A stretch of 64,000 bases of DNA from an uncultured Eggerthellaceae bacterium (GCA_905234785.1 CAJOIP010000021.1:1-64000), one strand, 5' to 3'. Counted from the first letter of the stretch, positions 10,221 to 19,334 are shown. Notes: generated by a model not told the origin, from the sequence alone. Translations and numbers: made by a program.

Positions 10221-11974
10221 GGCTGTTGCCCGTTTTCCGCGCTTGCCTCGGCAGCGGCGCGGTCGCGCCTGCGCCTGTATTGCTGCTTGTCCTCGTACAT
10301 GCGCTCGTCGGCACGGGTGAACACGTCTTCGACGCACGTATCCTGCCCCGGCGCGAACAGGGCCATGCCCTTGGCGATGTTGATGCGCTTCCAGGGCTCG
10401 GAAACGGCGGCATTCACCTCTTCGACCTTCTTGTCGAACGCTTCGAGCAGCTGGCTTCTGTTGTCGTAGTCTTCGCCTTGCAAGACGACCGCGAACTCGT
10501 CGCCGCCCACGCGGAACACGGCGCTGTGGGCGAACACCCGGCAGATGACCCTGCGTGCGCTTTGCAGGTACACGTCGCCGTTCGCATGCCCGTACTCGTC
10601 GTTGATCTGCTTCAGGTCGTTGCAGTCGAGCACGATGAGGCCGAACGTGGGCGGCTCGCCCTCGCCGCTTGCGTCTATCGTCCCGTCGATCTTGGCAGCC
10701 AGGGCATCGTATGCGCCCTTGTTCCTCACGCCCGTCAGGGCGTCCGTCGAAGCGCGGCTGTTCAAATCGGCAATGTGGGTTCGCAGCTCGTCACGCATCT
10801 GCCTGAACGAGTCGGTGAGCACGCCGACTTCGTCTTTCCCGTCGTATTCGAGCTCCACATCGTAATCGCCGGACGCGAGCTTGCGGGAAGCAGCCGTCAG
10901 GCGTTTCAGCGGTTCGGTGACAGCCTCCATGATGACCATGGCGAATATGGCGAAAAGCACGAGGAGCACGGCAGCCGCCACCAAGATGAGCTCGGTCAGC
11001 TGACGCCGCGACGCGGCGATCTCGCTCACCGGCGCCGCAACCACGATTTTCAGGCCGTTGGTCAGCGTCGAGAACGCGAGCTGGCGCTCCTGGCCGTCCA
11101 CGAGGTAGCGGATCATCTCGCCGTTGCTGCTTTCCTGTTGGAAGACGCCCGAGCTGATCAGGTCTTCGATGGCCTGCGGCACGCTTCCCTTTTCCATGCT
11201 GGGGTGATACAGGATGTGGCCGTCTTGATCGAGCAGGCAGGCGAAGCCCGTGTCGTACACCTTGATGGAGCTGATTTGGGAAATCATCGTTTCCATGAGG
11301 ATGTCCATGCCGATGACGCCGATGAGCGTGTTGTCCCTGTACGTCGGAACCACGTACGAGATCACCTGCGCGCTGTCGTGGTAGCGGTCCCTGTAGGGGC
11401 CCACCCAAACGGGTGCGCCGGCCTGGATGGCCGCGAAATACCAGACGTCGCGGTCGACTTCGCGCGGGTCGAGGGTATGCGAGTTTATGGGCTGCTGCTC
11501 TTCGAACTCGGTAAGGCCCACTTTCGAATAGAAGAAGCCATGGTTCGACGAGCCGAGGTTGGCGTTGATGCAGTAATAGTATTCCTCGACGCCGCTCGTG
11601 GAGCTGGCCACGCTGCCGAACGCGCTTCGCACGAGCTCGAAATGCGACGCGAGGAACTCGTCGAGCTTCTGCGCCTGCTCGGGCGTTTGGTTCACGGCAC
11701 GCGAAGACGCATTGGGAATGTTGTAGTCCTCGAGGCGAATCTGCGACAACGAGTCTTCCGCCACGAAGTCGGCCATGTCGACCGACTGTTTCAGGCTGTC
11801 GAGGTACGCGTCGAGCGACTTCTGCGCGTTCTCGCTTATGAGCTGCATCTTCTCGGTCGCGGCCTCGTCGCTTTCCACGCCGATGGTGAACACGGCGATG
11901 AAGCCCAGCGTCAGCACGCTGACGATGATCGCCGCAATGGTGACCGCCGTGATCTTTACGCGAATCGAATGCAT
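10217..11974 (-). CDS. Membrane diguanylate cyclase (dCache-HAMP-GGDEF)
   Basis: Predicted to synthesise c-di-GMP from two GTP at the membrane in response to an external ligand. Of 585 residues, TM1 is about 7-30, the extracytoplasmic dCache-type sensor 35-310, TM2 about 325-345 (ILVAAAVLLVLFAIFAMVI), HAMP 347-400 and GGDEF about 415-575. The active-site loop is RVGGDEFAVVL, intact; the RxxD inhibitory site upstream of it appears absent. The start ATG follows AGGGGCGGGGG. It is translationally coupled to tilS. It is preceded by a related but truncated GGDEF gene. Confidence 0.9.
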   Translation of the reverse strand: MHSIRVKITAVTIAAIIVSVLTLGFIAVFTIGVESDEAATEKMQLISENAQKSLDAYLDSLKQSVDMADFVAEDSLSQIRLEDYNIPNASSRAVNQTPEQAQKLDEFLASHFELVRSAFGSVASSTSGVEEYYYCINANLGSSNHGFFYSKVGLTEFEEQQPINSHTLDPREVDRDVWYFAAIQAGAPVWVGPYRDRYHDSAQVISYVVPTYRDNTLIGVIGMDILMETMISQISSIKVYDTGFACLLDQDGHILYHPSMEKGSVPQAIEDLISSGVFQQESSNGEMIRYLVDGQERQLAFSTLTNGLKIVVAAPVSEIAASRRQLTELILVAAAVLLVLFAIFAMVIMEAVTEPLKRLTAASRKLASGDYDVELEYDGKDEVGVLTDSFRQMRDELRTHIADLNSRASTDALTGVRNKGAYDALAAKIDGTIDASGEGEPPTFGLIVLDCNDLKQINDEYGHANGDVYLQSARRVICRVFAHSAVFRVGGDEFAVVLQGEDYDNRSQLLEAFDKKVEEVNAAVSEPWKRINIAKGMALFAPGQDTCVEDVFTRADERMYEDKQQYRRRRDRAAAEASAENGQQP

Positions 11975-12040
11975 CCCCCGCCCCTGCCGGCCTGCTCGGA
12001 AAAGCGACGATGAACGGCCGACACCAGCATTATACGGCTT

Positions 12041-13111
12041 TCAGCAGGCAATCGCCCGCCAATATGCGATGCTCGGCACCACGCTCTGGCAAAAAGCGAT
12101 TGCCGGGGCGGATTTACCGCAATTCAACCGGCTTCTCGTCATCGCAGAACGTGACGGCGCTTCGACGAGCTGGTTGAACGGTCCGCGGTTGAGGACGCCT
12201 GTGAGCGGGTCGGTTTCAGCCTCATGCTTCAACGACGCCCTGCGCTTCTGCGCTTCGGCCAGCAGGCTGTTGTAAGCAACCGCCACACGCCTGATCTCAT
12301 AGCTTCCGACCACGTCGAAGGGGCGCTCTTCCCTCAGGTTCTTCTCATGTGCCCGCATCGGCCGCATCACCAGGAAATAGTTCGAGATGGTGGCGAACGC
12401 CACCAGAAGCAGGAGCAGCACGGTTATGACCACCTGCATGAAGAGGAGCCTGTCGGTCGCGCGCTCGTGGTCGAGCACCTTCTGCTCGAGGCCGCGGACA
12501 AGCTCGCCGGCGCAATTGTCGACGTCTTGCAGGATGATGCCCTTCATGTCGCGGTACGCATCGCCGAGGACCATCGATTGCGCAAGCGCCCTCTTCTCGG
12601 AAGCCGTCAGCACCTCGTCTTCGGCGCTTATACCGACTGCGGCGAGCTGATCGGGAAGCGGGGTCACGCCGACGGCCTCCGCCGTGAGCTTCATGGCGTA
12701 CATCTCGGTTTCCGCGAGCTCGTTCGACTCCGCAAGGGCCGCGGTCAGCTCCGCAGTGGCGTTCGCGTCCCCGCCTTCCGATCCGAGGGTCGTCACGGCG
12801 ACATCGCGGCGCTTCGTGACGTAGAGCTCCTCGAAGTACGCGTCCAGGTAGCCTCTCTCGCCCGTCATCACGAACATGCGGCATTGCGTCGTGAGGTAGT
12901 CGGAAGCGATGCGCAGCTCGGTGGCGGCGCTGGCGCACTCGTTGTAGCGGGAGTGCACGTGCTCCGACTGGTTGCTCGATTGCACGAGGCGCCCCACGAC
13001 GACGATCGACACGATGACGAGAATCGCCGCGATGACGACCGATATCGTGTTCAGGACCTGAATCTTGGGCGCATGAATATCCGGTTCGGAAACCTTGTCT
13101 GTATCGCTCAC
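12041..13111 (-). CDS. Truncated GGDEF-type membrane sensor lacking the catalytic core
   Basis: A 356-residue protein with GTG start at 13111 behind GGGGGAGGG. TM1 is about residues 20-42, then a helical extracytoplasmic sensor (to about 225), TM2 about 228-250 (VVITVLLLLLVAFATISNYFLV) and a HAMP-like linker. A GGDEF domain begins with AETDPLTGVLNRGPFNQLV, but after about 20 residues the sequence becomes unrelated (SAMTRSRLNCGK onward) and stops. The GG(D/E)EF loop and metal sites are missing, so it cannot be a cyclase as it stands. It may be a decayed gene or a signalling-dead sensor. It lies 66 bases upstream of the intact cyclase, which suggests a deletion between two tandem paralogues. 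Confidence 0.75.
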   Translation of the reverse strand: MSDTDKVSEPDIHAPKIQVLNTISVVIAAILVIVSIVVVGRLVQSSNQSEHVHSRYNECASAATELRIASDYLTTQCRMFVMTGERGYLDAYFEELYVTKRRDVAVTTLGSEGGDANATAELTAALAESNELAETEMYAMKLTAEAVGVTPLPDQLAAVGISAEDEVLTASEKRALAQSMVLGDAYRDMKGIILQDVDNCAGELVRGLEQKVLDHERATDRLLFMQVVITVLLLLLVAFATISNYFLVMRPMRAHEKNLREERPFDVVGSYEIRRVAVAYNSLLAEAQKRRASLKHEAETDPLTGVLNRGPFNQLVEAPSRSAMTRSRLNCGKSAPAIAFCQSVVPSIAYWRAIAC

Positions 13112-13247
13112 AACGCCCTCCCCCGAAGCATGTAGAGCTACCTGCGAGGATGCGTCACGCGCAGCCTCGCGCCCTCCCGATATGGTGAAGCGCGGTTCAT
13201 AATAGAGATAGCGGCACCGCTATTCTGCGGAAATCTGCATTCGGCCT

Positions 13248-14486
13248 TCAAAATGTTGACGAATTGGGATTTCTGACGAGGGCTGCTACCGTTTCGATGT
13301 GGTCGGTATGCGGGAACATGTCGACCGGCTGCACCACCCGGGTTGGGTAACCGCGCTGGGCCAGGTGGCGCAGGTCGCGCACCTGGGTTTCGGGATTGCA
13401 GCTGACGTAGACGATGCGCTGTGGCGCAAGGCGTGCGCACGCATCGAGGAACTCGGGCGTCGAGCCTGCGCGCGGCGGGTCCATGAGCACCACGTCGGCA
13501 TGTTCGCCTGCCGCCGCCATGTCGTGCATGAACGCCGTCGCGTCTGCGACGACGAAACGGGCGTTCTCGATGCCGTTGTGGCGCGCGTTCTCGCGGGCGT
13601 CGCGAATGGCCGATTCCACCGAATCGACGCCTATCACCTGCACAGCCCCGCGCTTTGCGGCCACCAGCCCGATGGTTCCCGTGCCGCAGTACGCGTCGAT
13701 GACCTTGGAAGGCTCGCCTAGCCCGGCGGGAGCGGCCCCCTTCGGGCCGACGAGGCCCGCCAGCTGCATCGCCGTTTCGTACAGCACCGTGGTCTGCACG
13801 GCGTTCACCTGGTAGAACGATTGCGAAGAAATGCGGAAGCTCAGCCCGCAGAGCGTGTCCAGGATGAACCCCGGCCCGTACAGGCGGCGTTCGTCTTTCC
13901 CCAAGATGACGTTGGTCTGGCGCGTGTTCACGTTCTGCACGATCGTGGTGATGAACGGGCAGCGCTTCACGAGCGCGCGGCAAAACGCCTTCGACGCCGG
14001 GAATTCGTCGGCGTTCGTGACGAGCGTCACGAGCACTTCGGCACTTTCGTGCCCCACGCGCACGACCACGTGGCGCATGAACCCGGTGTGGCGGTCTTCG
14101 TCGTAGGGCTCGATGCGGTGCTTGCGCATGAGCTGGCGAATGGAGCGCACGACCTGCTGCGCCTGCTCGTTTTCGACCAGGCAGCCATCGGTGCTCACGA
14201 GCTTGTGCGTGCCGGCGGCGTACATGCCCGTCAGGATTTCGCGGCCGCCGTTAGGCCCGCGCTTTCCCGGCGCGAACGGCGAGATGACCTTGTTGCGGTA
14301 GTGGAACGGCTCGTCCATGCCGATGATGGGCCGCAGCTCGGCGTTTGCGAGGGCCTCGCCCGAAAACAGTTCCGCCACCCGCGCGTCCTTCGCCTTCAGC
14401 TGCTCGGCGTATGGCTCGCCCACATGCTGACACGCCCCGCACGCGCGGGACACGGCGCATTCGAGTTTTGACGATTGGTTGACCAT
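13248..14486 (-). CDS. RNA m5U methyltransferase, RumA/RlmD family
   Basis: A SAM-dependent uracil-C5 methyltransferase of the TrmA/RlmC/RlmD superfamily, most likely acting on 23S rRNA. Start ATG 14486 follows GGAGGAG; the ORF-track start is earlier. It lacks a TRAM domain at the N-terminus but has a Cys cluster CGACQHVG suggestive of the [4Fe-4S] site. Catalytic motifs: DAYCGTGTIGLVAAKRG (SAM), DVVLMDPPRAG, and YVSCNPETQVRDL (nucleophilic Cys). 412 residues. It is transcribed divergently from the small holin-like protein, with 59 bases between. The target base cannot be told from sequence. Confidence 0.9.
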   Translation of the reverse strand: MVNQSSKLECAVSRACGACQHVGEPYAEQLKAKDARVAELFSGEALANAELRPIIGMDEPFHYRNKVISPFAPGKRGPNGGREILTGMYAAGTHKLVSTDGCLVENEQAQQVVRSIRQLMRKHRIEPYDEDRHTGFMRHVVVRVGHESAEVLVTLVTNADEFPASKAFCRALVKRCPFITTIVQNVNTRQTNVILGKDERRLYGPGFILDTLCGLSFRISSQSFYQVNAVQTTVLYETAMQLAGLVGPKGAAPAGLGEPSKVIDAYCGTGTIGLVAAKRGAVQVIGVDSVESAIRDARENARHNGIENARFVVADATAFMHDMAAAGEHADVVLMDPPRAGSTPEFLDACARLAPQRIVYVSCNPETQVRDLRHLAQRGYPTRVVQPVDMFPHTDHIETVAALVRNPNSSTF

Positions 14487-14545
14487 GCCGCTCCTCCAGT
14501 TGAAAACATGATACCTTCCTGTTGGAAGCACGATGAGGAGCCGCC

Positions 14546-14914
14546 ATGAATTTCATCATCCGTTGGATCGCAACCGCCATCGCCGTGGGCGCAGCCGTCT
14601 GGCTCGTGCCGGGCATCACCACCGTGGGCAGCGACGCCACCATAGCCATCGCCGTCGGCGCGCTCGTGCTGTCGCTCATCAACATCGTGTTGAAGCCGAT
14701 CCTGCAGGTCATCAGCTTGCCCATCACCGTGCTGACGCTGGGCGTCTTCTACGTCATCGTGAACGCCCTGCTGCTGGAATTGGCGGCATGGGCTGCCACC
14801 GGCCTGTTCGGCAGCGGCATCGCCGTCGACGGGTTCGGCGCGGCGTTCATCGGCAGCATCATCATCAGCATCGTGAGCGCCATCGTGAACAGCGTTCTCG
14901 GCGGCAAGGATTAA
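14546..14914 (+). CDS. Phage-holin-4 superfamily (YvlD-like) membrane protein
   Basis: A 122-residue, four-helix integral membrane protein of the YvlD/phage_holin_4_2 family. Hydrophobic segments lie at about 5-22, 28-48, 55-80 and 95-117. The family consensus is visible in NIVLKPILQVISLPITVLTLG. Start ATG follows GATGAGGAG. Despite the family name there is no prophage nearby; such proteins are usually chromosomal and of unknown role, sometimes tied to envelope stress. Confidence 0.88.
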   Translation: MNFIIRWIATAIAVGAAVWLVPGITTVGSDATIAIAVGALVLSLINIVLKPILQVISLPITVLTLGVFYVIVNALLLELAAWAATGLFGSGIAVDGFGAAFIGSIIISIVSAIVNSVLGGKD

Positions 14915-14930
14915 GACCGCGAAGCCGAAA

Positions 14931-15054
14931 CGTCGTTTTTGCCGGTAAATGTACGGCTAGATACGTTTCCGCGCATACATTTCCAGCGATTCTTGGCTTA
15001 TGTACGACTTAGAAGGTTGTCAGGCGTACATTTCCCTTTCGGAATGTCGTTTTC
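14931..15054. repeat. Cluster of GGAAATGTACG-like motifs in both orientations
   Basis: GGTAAATGTACG (14944), GCATACATTTCC (14973) and GCGTACATTTCC (15024) are variants of one 12-mer in opposite orientations, with a partial TTATGTACGAC at 14998. The cluster is framed by CGTCGTTTT (14931) and TGTCGTTTTC (15045). It lies in the 186-base gap between two convergent genes and may form a bidirectional stop structure or be a degraded repeat. Confidence 0.35.
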
Positions 15055-15100
15055 ACTCGCCAAACCTGAATCGGCTACGCAGCAAGCCAATAAATTACCA

Positions 15101-15520
15101 TTACAGGGTAGAAGCCTCGGTTGGCGGGGCAAAGGGCACGATGTGCCCGTTCGGAAACGCGGCGAGCATGCCGTGGTCGTTGCCCTTCAGCAGCTCCTCG
15201 GCAATGGCGGTTGCCGCCGCGCCGTACAGCGGATGCGACTGGTCGATGGGATGCGGCTCGGGCGAATTCCCCTGCTGTTCGGCAATGAGCACCACGAACA
15301 GCTGGCCGTTCAGGTCGTAGGCGTTCTGCCCGCGTGCCATGCCGATGCCGAGCATCTGCACGATCTTGTCGCGGTTCACGGCGTAGTCGGCGTAGTTGTC
15401 GGCGTCTTCGAGCGATTGCGTCTCGGAGTGTGCGAGGCAAATCTGCCAACCCAACAGCTGCGTCGGCTGCTGCGCACCGCCTGCATCGTAGTTGAACGTG
15501 TATCCCGCCAAGTCCGCCAT
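15101..15520 (-). CDS. Hypothetical protein downstream of panF
   Basis: A 139-residue soluble protein with no recognised motif, no signal peptide and no membrane helix. It contains ICLAHSETQSLEDADNYADYA and a hydrophobic strand GQLFVVLIAEQQ. It begins 18 bases after the panF stop, so it is probably the third gene of the DUF997-panF unit, but no role in pantothenate uptake can be inferred. The Shine-Dalgarno is poor. Confidence 0.6.
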   Translation of the reverse strand: MADLAGYTFNYDAGGAQQPTQLLGWQICLAHSETQSLEDADNYADYAVNRDKIVQMLGIGMARGQNAYDLNGQLFVVLIAEQQGNSPEPHPIDQSHPLYGAAATAIAEELLKGNDHGMLAAFPNGHIVPFAPPTEASTL

Positions 15521-15538
15521 AATGCTGCAATCGTAGCA

Positions 15539-17083
15539 CTAGTCGGCCGGGAAGAACACGGCCCGCGTTTCGTCGTCGGGTTGCTTCGTCGCCAGCGAGC
15601 CGGCCACCATGAGCACGAGCGCCACGGGAATGCCGATGACGATCTGGTGCAGCCCGAACAGCTTGAAGCCGAGCGCCATGGCGATGCAATATGCCGCCGT
15701 GCCGCCGACCATCGACAGGATGGCGCCTTCTTTCGTGGCCCGCTTCCAGAACAGGCCGCACACGAGCACCCAGCAAAACGCCGTTTCCAAGCCGCCGAAC
15801 GCGAACATGTTGATCTTCCAAATGAGGTCGGGCGGCGTGATGGAAAGCACGAACACCGCAATGCCGATGAACAGCGTCATCGCATGGCTGACGATGCGCA
15901 CCACGCGGTCGTCGCGCACGGCGTCGGGCTTTCCTGAGGCGCCTCCGACCGGCACCGATTCTTGCACGTGGGCCCTCGGGTGGCGGTAGTTCAGCCACAC
16001 GTCCTTCACGATGGCCGACGACGCCGCGATGAGCAGCGACGACACGGTTGAGATCGACGCCGCGATGGGCCCGACGATGGCGATGCCCGCCAACCACGGC
16101 GGCAGCGTGGCGACGATGACCTGCGGGATGATGTTGTCGACCGAGCCGCCGTACGCCGCCAGGTCGTCGGTCAGCACGCCGGCCGAGAACGTGCCGAGCG
16201 CCGTCACGCCGATCATCATGAAGCCGATGATGACCGTGCCGAGCACCATGGCGTTGCGCATGGCTTTCATGTCCTTGAAGCCCATCGTGCGCACGACCGA
16301 CTGCGGCAGGCAGAACGTGAACACGCCGACGAGCAGCCACTGCGTGAAGTAGAGCCCCACGGGCATGCCGCCCGCGTCGAGCGGTTCGAGCATCTCGGGG
16401 TGGTTGGCCGCGATGGTGTCCATGACCTGCTCGTAGCCGCCGCCAGCAGTGAAGATGCCGCCCGCCAGCACCACGATGCCCACGAGCATGGCGATGCCGC
16501 AGAGCGCATCAGTGATGGCCACGCCGCGGAAGCCCCCCAGCGTGGTGAACGCGACCACCGCCACCGCGAAGATGACGAGCCCCGTGACGTACGAGTAGCC
16601 CGTCACGGCCGCGAACAGCTTCGCACCGCCCACGAACTGGGCGATCATGGTGGTGGCGAAGAACACGACGATGATGATGGCCGCCGCGTTGGCCAGCACG
16701 TTACTCTTGTAGCGCGCGCGGATGACGTCGATGACCGTGACCGCGCCGAGCTTGCGCGACACGAGCGCCATCTTCTTACCCATGAGGCCGTACAGCAAAA
16801 ACAGCGTCGTCACCTGCACGGCGGCCATGTACACCCAGCCGAAGCCCGTCTGCCACGCCTGCCCCGGGCCGCCCACGAACGAGCTCACGGAGCCGTACGT
16901 GGCGATGGTGGTCATGGCCAGCACGAACGCGCCGAGGCTGCGGTTTCCCAGGAAGTACTCGCCCACGAACCCGCCGCCTGCGGCCTTTGCAGCGCGGCTG
17001 CGGGAATACACGGCGATGCCGAGCGCGGCGGCGAGGAAGACGACGACGGGCACAAGCCCCGCCAAACCGGTGAGGCTACTCAT
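15539..17083 (-). CDS. panF: Sodium:solute symporter, probable sodium/pantothenate symporter
   Basis: Solute:sodium symporter (SSS) family, 514 residues with about 13 membrane helices. EYFLGNRSLGAFVLAMTTIATYGS is the conserved TM1 segment, followed by SSFVGGPGQAWQTGFGW. Pantothenate is the inferred substrate because of two neighbours: a DUF997/YhdT protein directly upstream, which typically precedes panF, and divergent coaX (pantothenate kinase). The ATG at 17083 (behind AAGGTGGGGC) is preferred; a GTG at 17092 is also possible. The start overlaps the DUF997 stop by a few bases. Confidence 0.85.
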   Translation of the reverse strand: MSSLTGLAGLVPVVVFLAAALGIAVYSRSRAAKAAGGGFVGEYFLGNRSLGAFVLAMTTIATYGSVSSFVGGPGQAWQTGFGWVYMAAVQVTTLFLLYGLMGKKMALVSRKLGAVTVIDVIRARYKSNVLANAAAIIIVVFFATTMIAQFVGGAKLFAAVTGYSYVTGLVIFAVAVVAFTTLGGFRGVAITDALCGIAMLVGIVVLAGGIFTAGGGYEQVMDTIAANHPEMLEPLDAGGMPVGLYFTQWLLVGVFTFCLPQSVVRTMGFKDMKAMRNAMVLGTVIIGFMMIGVTALGTFSAGVLTDDLAAYGGSVDNIIPQVIVATLPPWLAGIAIVGPIAASISTVSSLLIAASSAIVKDVWLNYRHPRAHVQESVPVGGASGKPDAVRDDRVVRIVSHAMTLFIGIAVFVLSITPPDLIWKINMFAFGGLETAFCWVLVCGLFWKRATKEGAILSMVGGTAAYCIAMALGFKLFGLHQIVIGIPVALVLMVAGSLATKQPDDETRAVFFPAD

Positions 17084-17351
17084 GCGCCCCACCTTCTTCC
17101 ACGTCGTCGAGGTCGACGTCGGTGATGACGCGCCTGCTCATGACCACGGCCACGATGATGGCGACGATCCACGTGCCCACCGTTCCCGTGATGACCCACA
17201 GCGGCGTGTGGAACACTTCGATGCCCGTCGACGCGACGCCGAAGCCCAATGCGACCCAGGCGATGACCACGACGGCGAGCCCGACAAGCGTCGCCTTCGC
17301 CTCGCGGTTGGCCTGGCGCATCTTATCGGCATAAGATGCCCTGTTCTTCAT
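17076..17351 (-). CDS. DUF997 / YhdT-family membrane protein
   Basis: A 91-residue protein with two membrane helices (about 22-43 and 52-75) flanked by charged ends. Start ATG 17351 follows AGAGGCA; the ORF-track start is upstream without support. Small proteins of this family lie just before panF in many bacteria and are thought to be accessory subunits. Here the genes overlap, consistent with coupling. Confidence 0.8.
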   Translation of the reverse strand: MKNRASYADKMRQANREAKATLVGLAVVVIAWVALGFGVASTGIEVFHTPLWVITGTVGTWIVAIIVAVVMSRRVITDVDLDDVEEGGAHE

Positions 17352-17500
17352 GATTGCCTCTTTCGTATATCCGCTTCCCCTTCGTTCGGGAAGTCGGGTT
17401 ACGATGCGAACTATAACGCACTTCACGTGGCCAGGCTATTGCTACACTGTATACGGTTGGTTAACGGACGGTGCACGGCATCGCGCGACGGAGGACGGAC

Positions 17501-18274
17501 ATGGGCAACTCGACACTGCTTGCCGTGAACGTGGGCAATTCGGAAACGGCGATGGGGCTGTTTGACGACGGGGAGCTTTTAGGCCAGTTCGCCATCGCCA
17601 CGGCCACGAGCACCACAGCCGATGAAGCCGAGCAGGCCATCTGGTCGTTTTTGCAGATGCGCGACGTGCCCGAGCCAGTCGAAGCCATCATGTGCTCGGT
17701 CGTACCGTCGCTTTCTTCCACGTGGGGCGCGGCGCTGGAATCGCTCGTTGGAAAGCGCCCGCTCGTCGTGGGCCCCGGCCTGAAAAGCGGCATGCGCCTC
17801 GGTTACAAGGACCCCGGCCAGATGGGCGGCGATCGCGTTGCCTGCGCCGTGGCCGCGCGCGAGCTGTTCGGAAGCCCGGTCATCGTCGCCGATTTCGGCA
17901 CGGCAACGAGTTTCACCGTCGTGGACGAGAAGGAGTCGCTGCTCGGTGGCGCCATCGCCCCGGGCATCCGCGTGGGCATGGAGGCGCTCAGCGATTCTGC
18001 CGCCCAGCTTGCGGAAACCGACCTCCAGGCTCCGCGCCAGGCCATCGGCCGCAGCACGGCCGACGCCATCCGGTCGGGGGTCGTGTTTGGCGAAGCCGCG
18101 CGCGCCGACGGTCTCGTCGAGGCTATGTGGGACGAGCTTGGCTACGAGACCGCCCTGGTCGCAACCGGACGCTTCGCGCACGTTGCTTGTGCGGTTTCCC
18201 GCCACGACTTCAACCAGCGCGACGACCTGACATTGCAGGGCCTTCGCCTCATCTTCAACGCAAACCGGAAGTAG
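17501..18274 (+). CDS. coaX: Type III pantothenate kinase
   Basis: CoaX phosphorylates pantothenate, the first committed step of CoA synthesis. It is not feedback-inhibited by CoA. Start ATG 17501 follows GGAGGAC, giving 257 residues, normal for CoaX. ASKHA-fold motifs: VNVGNSETAMGLF (phosphate 1), DFGTATSFTVVD (phosphate 2) and GGAIAPGIRVGMEAL (pantothenate/dimer region). It is divergent from the DUF997-panF uptake genes, 149 bases away, forming a pantothenate uptake and activation locus. Confidence 0.95.
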   Translation: MGNSTLLAVNVGNSETAMGLFDDGELLGQFAIATATSTTADEAEQAIWSFLQMRDVPEPVEAIMCSVVPSLSSTWGAALESLVGKRPLVVGPGLKSGMRLGYKDPGQMGGDRVACAVAARELFGSPVIVADFGTATSFTVVDEKESLLGGAIAPGIRVGMEALSDSAAQLAETDLQAPRQAIGRSTADAIRSGVVFGEAARADGLVEAMWDELGYETALVATGRFAHVACAVSRHDFNQRDDLTLQGLRLIFNANRK

Positions 18275-18318
18275 CAGCGCAGGGGCGAGTGCGGAACTTT
18301 CAATCACGGGCGTCGCGG

Positions 18319-18595
18319 GGTGCAGAACCCGTATTTTCGCGCACTGCGAGGTGCAAAACCCACAATTTGGAACACCCGGTGCACGAGATTCGGGGTCTTG
18401 CACCCAGCCTCATGCATACGAAAGTTTGTGAACTGGGAAAACGCATGATGGCGAAGGGCTCAATGCCTCATTTCAGGTGCAAAATTCGCATTCTGAAGCA
18501 TCGAGTGCACGAGATTGCGGGTTCTGCACCCGCAACGCACGAGATTGCGGGTCCTGCACCCCGCAGTGCGCGAGATTACGGGTCCTGCACCTCGG
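18319..18595. repeat. Cluster of ~26-bp degenerate repeats in both orientations
   Basis: Units resemble GTGCACGAGATTGCGGGTTC followed by TGCACC. Plus-orientation units start near 18380, 18505, 18537 and 18566; minus-orientation units lie near 18319, 18350 and 18475. Neighbouring inverted units can form hairpins. The cluster fills most of the 406-base gap between coaX and the HAD gene. Units diverge from each other and spacing is uneven, so this is not a CRISPR array. Confidence 0.6.
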
Positions 18596-18680
18596 CGTTA
18601 TGCAGCAAAAGCGTTCCTGATGCAATAAGCCGCGGCTAGCACGACCATGAAACAGAGCGCCAAACAAGTATCCTGTGCGT

Positions 18681-19334
18681 CTATAGGAAGTCGGCGGGGT
18701 TCAGGGCTGTGAAGTCGTCGATGACCCTGTCCGCGTAACGGCCGAGCTCTTCGTGGGTGCCGCAGCGATCGGAGCTGTGGACGCCGATTGCGTGCAGGCC
18801 CGTTTCGTGCGCCGTTTGCACGGCGTACCAGCTGTCGTCGAACAGCCACGTGTCAGCAGGGTCGGTGCCAAGCAGCGCGCAGACACGCTGGAAGGTTTCG
18901 GGGTTGCGCTTCGTCCAACCGCGATCCTCAGCCGAGATGATGAGGTCGCCTTCGAAGTACTGCTTCAGGTCCGCATGCCCAAGGCCAGCCTGCAAGAACT
19001 CCTGGGGACTCGACGAGAGCACGCACATAGGCGCCCCGGCGCTGTGAAGGGCCGCCACGAACTCGGTGACGCCGGGGTTCGGCTGCACCTTGTTGCGGTA
19101 CGAGTCGATCATGTAGTCGACAATCGTGCGCGCGACCTCGTCCCCGCTGCCCATGACGCCGAACTTGTCATGGAACCAATCGCCGGCTTCTTCGAGCGTC
19201 AGCGTGTTCAGCTCGTCGCGCTCGTCTTTCGTCAGCTTCGCGCCGACCATGTCGAGCACGTACTGCTCGGAGTCGAACCAGAGGTTGATGCTGTCGAGCA
19301 GGCAGCCGTCCATGTCGAAGATGAAGCCGGCCAC
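18681..19334 (-). CDS. HAD-superfamily hydrolase
   Basis: A 217-residue HAD phosphatase/phosphoglucomutase-like enzyme. Motif I FDMDGCLLDS supplies the nucleophile and acid Asp; motif II is VLSSSP; motif III Lys lies in WTKRNPE; motif IV is WLFDDSWYAVQ. A helical cap lies between residues 15 and 85. The substrate is unknown. Start GTG 19334 follows the hom stop without a gap, so it is co-transcribed with homoserine dehydrogenase. Confidence 0.88.
   Translation of the reverse strand: MAGFIFDMDGCLLDSINLWFDSEQYVLDMVGAKLTKDERDELNTLTLEEAGDWFHDKFGVMGSGDEVARTIVDYMIDSYRNKVQPNPGVTEFVAALHSAGAPMCVLSSSPQEFLQAGLGHADLKQYFEGDLIISAEDRGWTKRNPETFQRVCALLGTDPADTWLFDDSWYAVQTAHETGLHAIGVHSSDRCGTHEELGRYADRVIDDFTALNPADFL

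Noticed and set aside
10181-12013. 610-aa plus-strand ORF
   Set aside because: Antisense to the diguanylate cyclase; no domain.
14546-14914. Prophage holin
   Set aside because: YvlD-like chromosomal family; no phage genes around it.
18319-18595. CRISPR array
   Set aside because: Units are degenerate, in both orientations and unevenly spaced; no cas genes nearby.
17692-18639. 315-aa plus-strand ORF over coaX and the repeat cluster
   Set aside because: Overlaps coaX in another frame and runs into the non-coding repeats; Arg-rich shadow composition.
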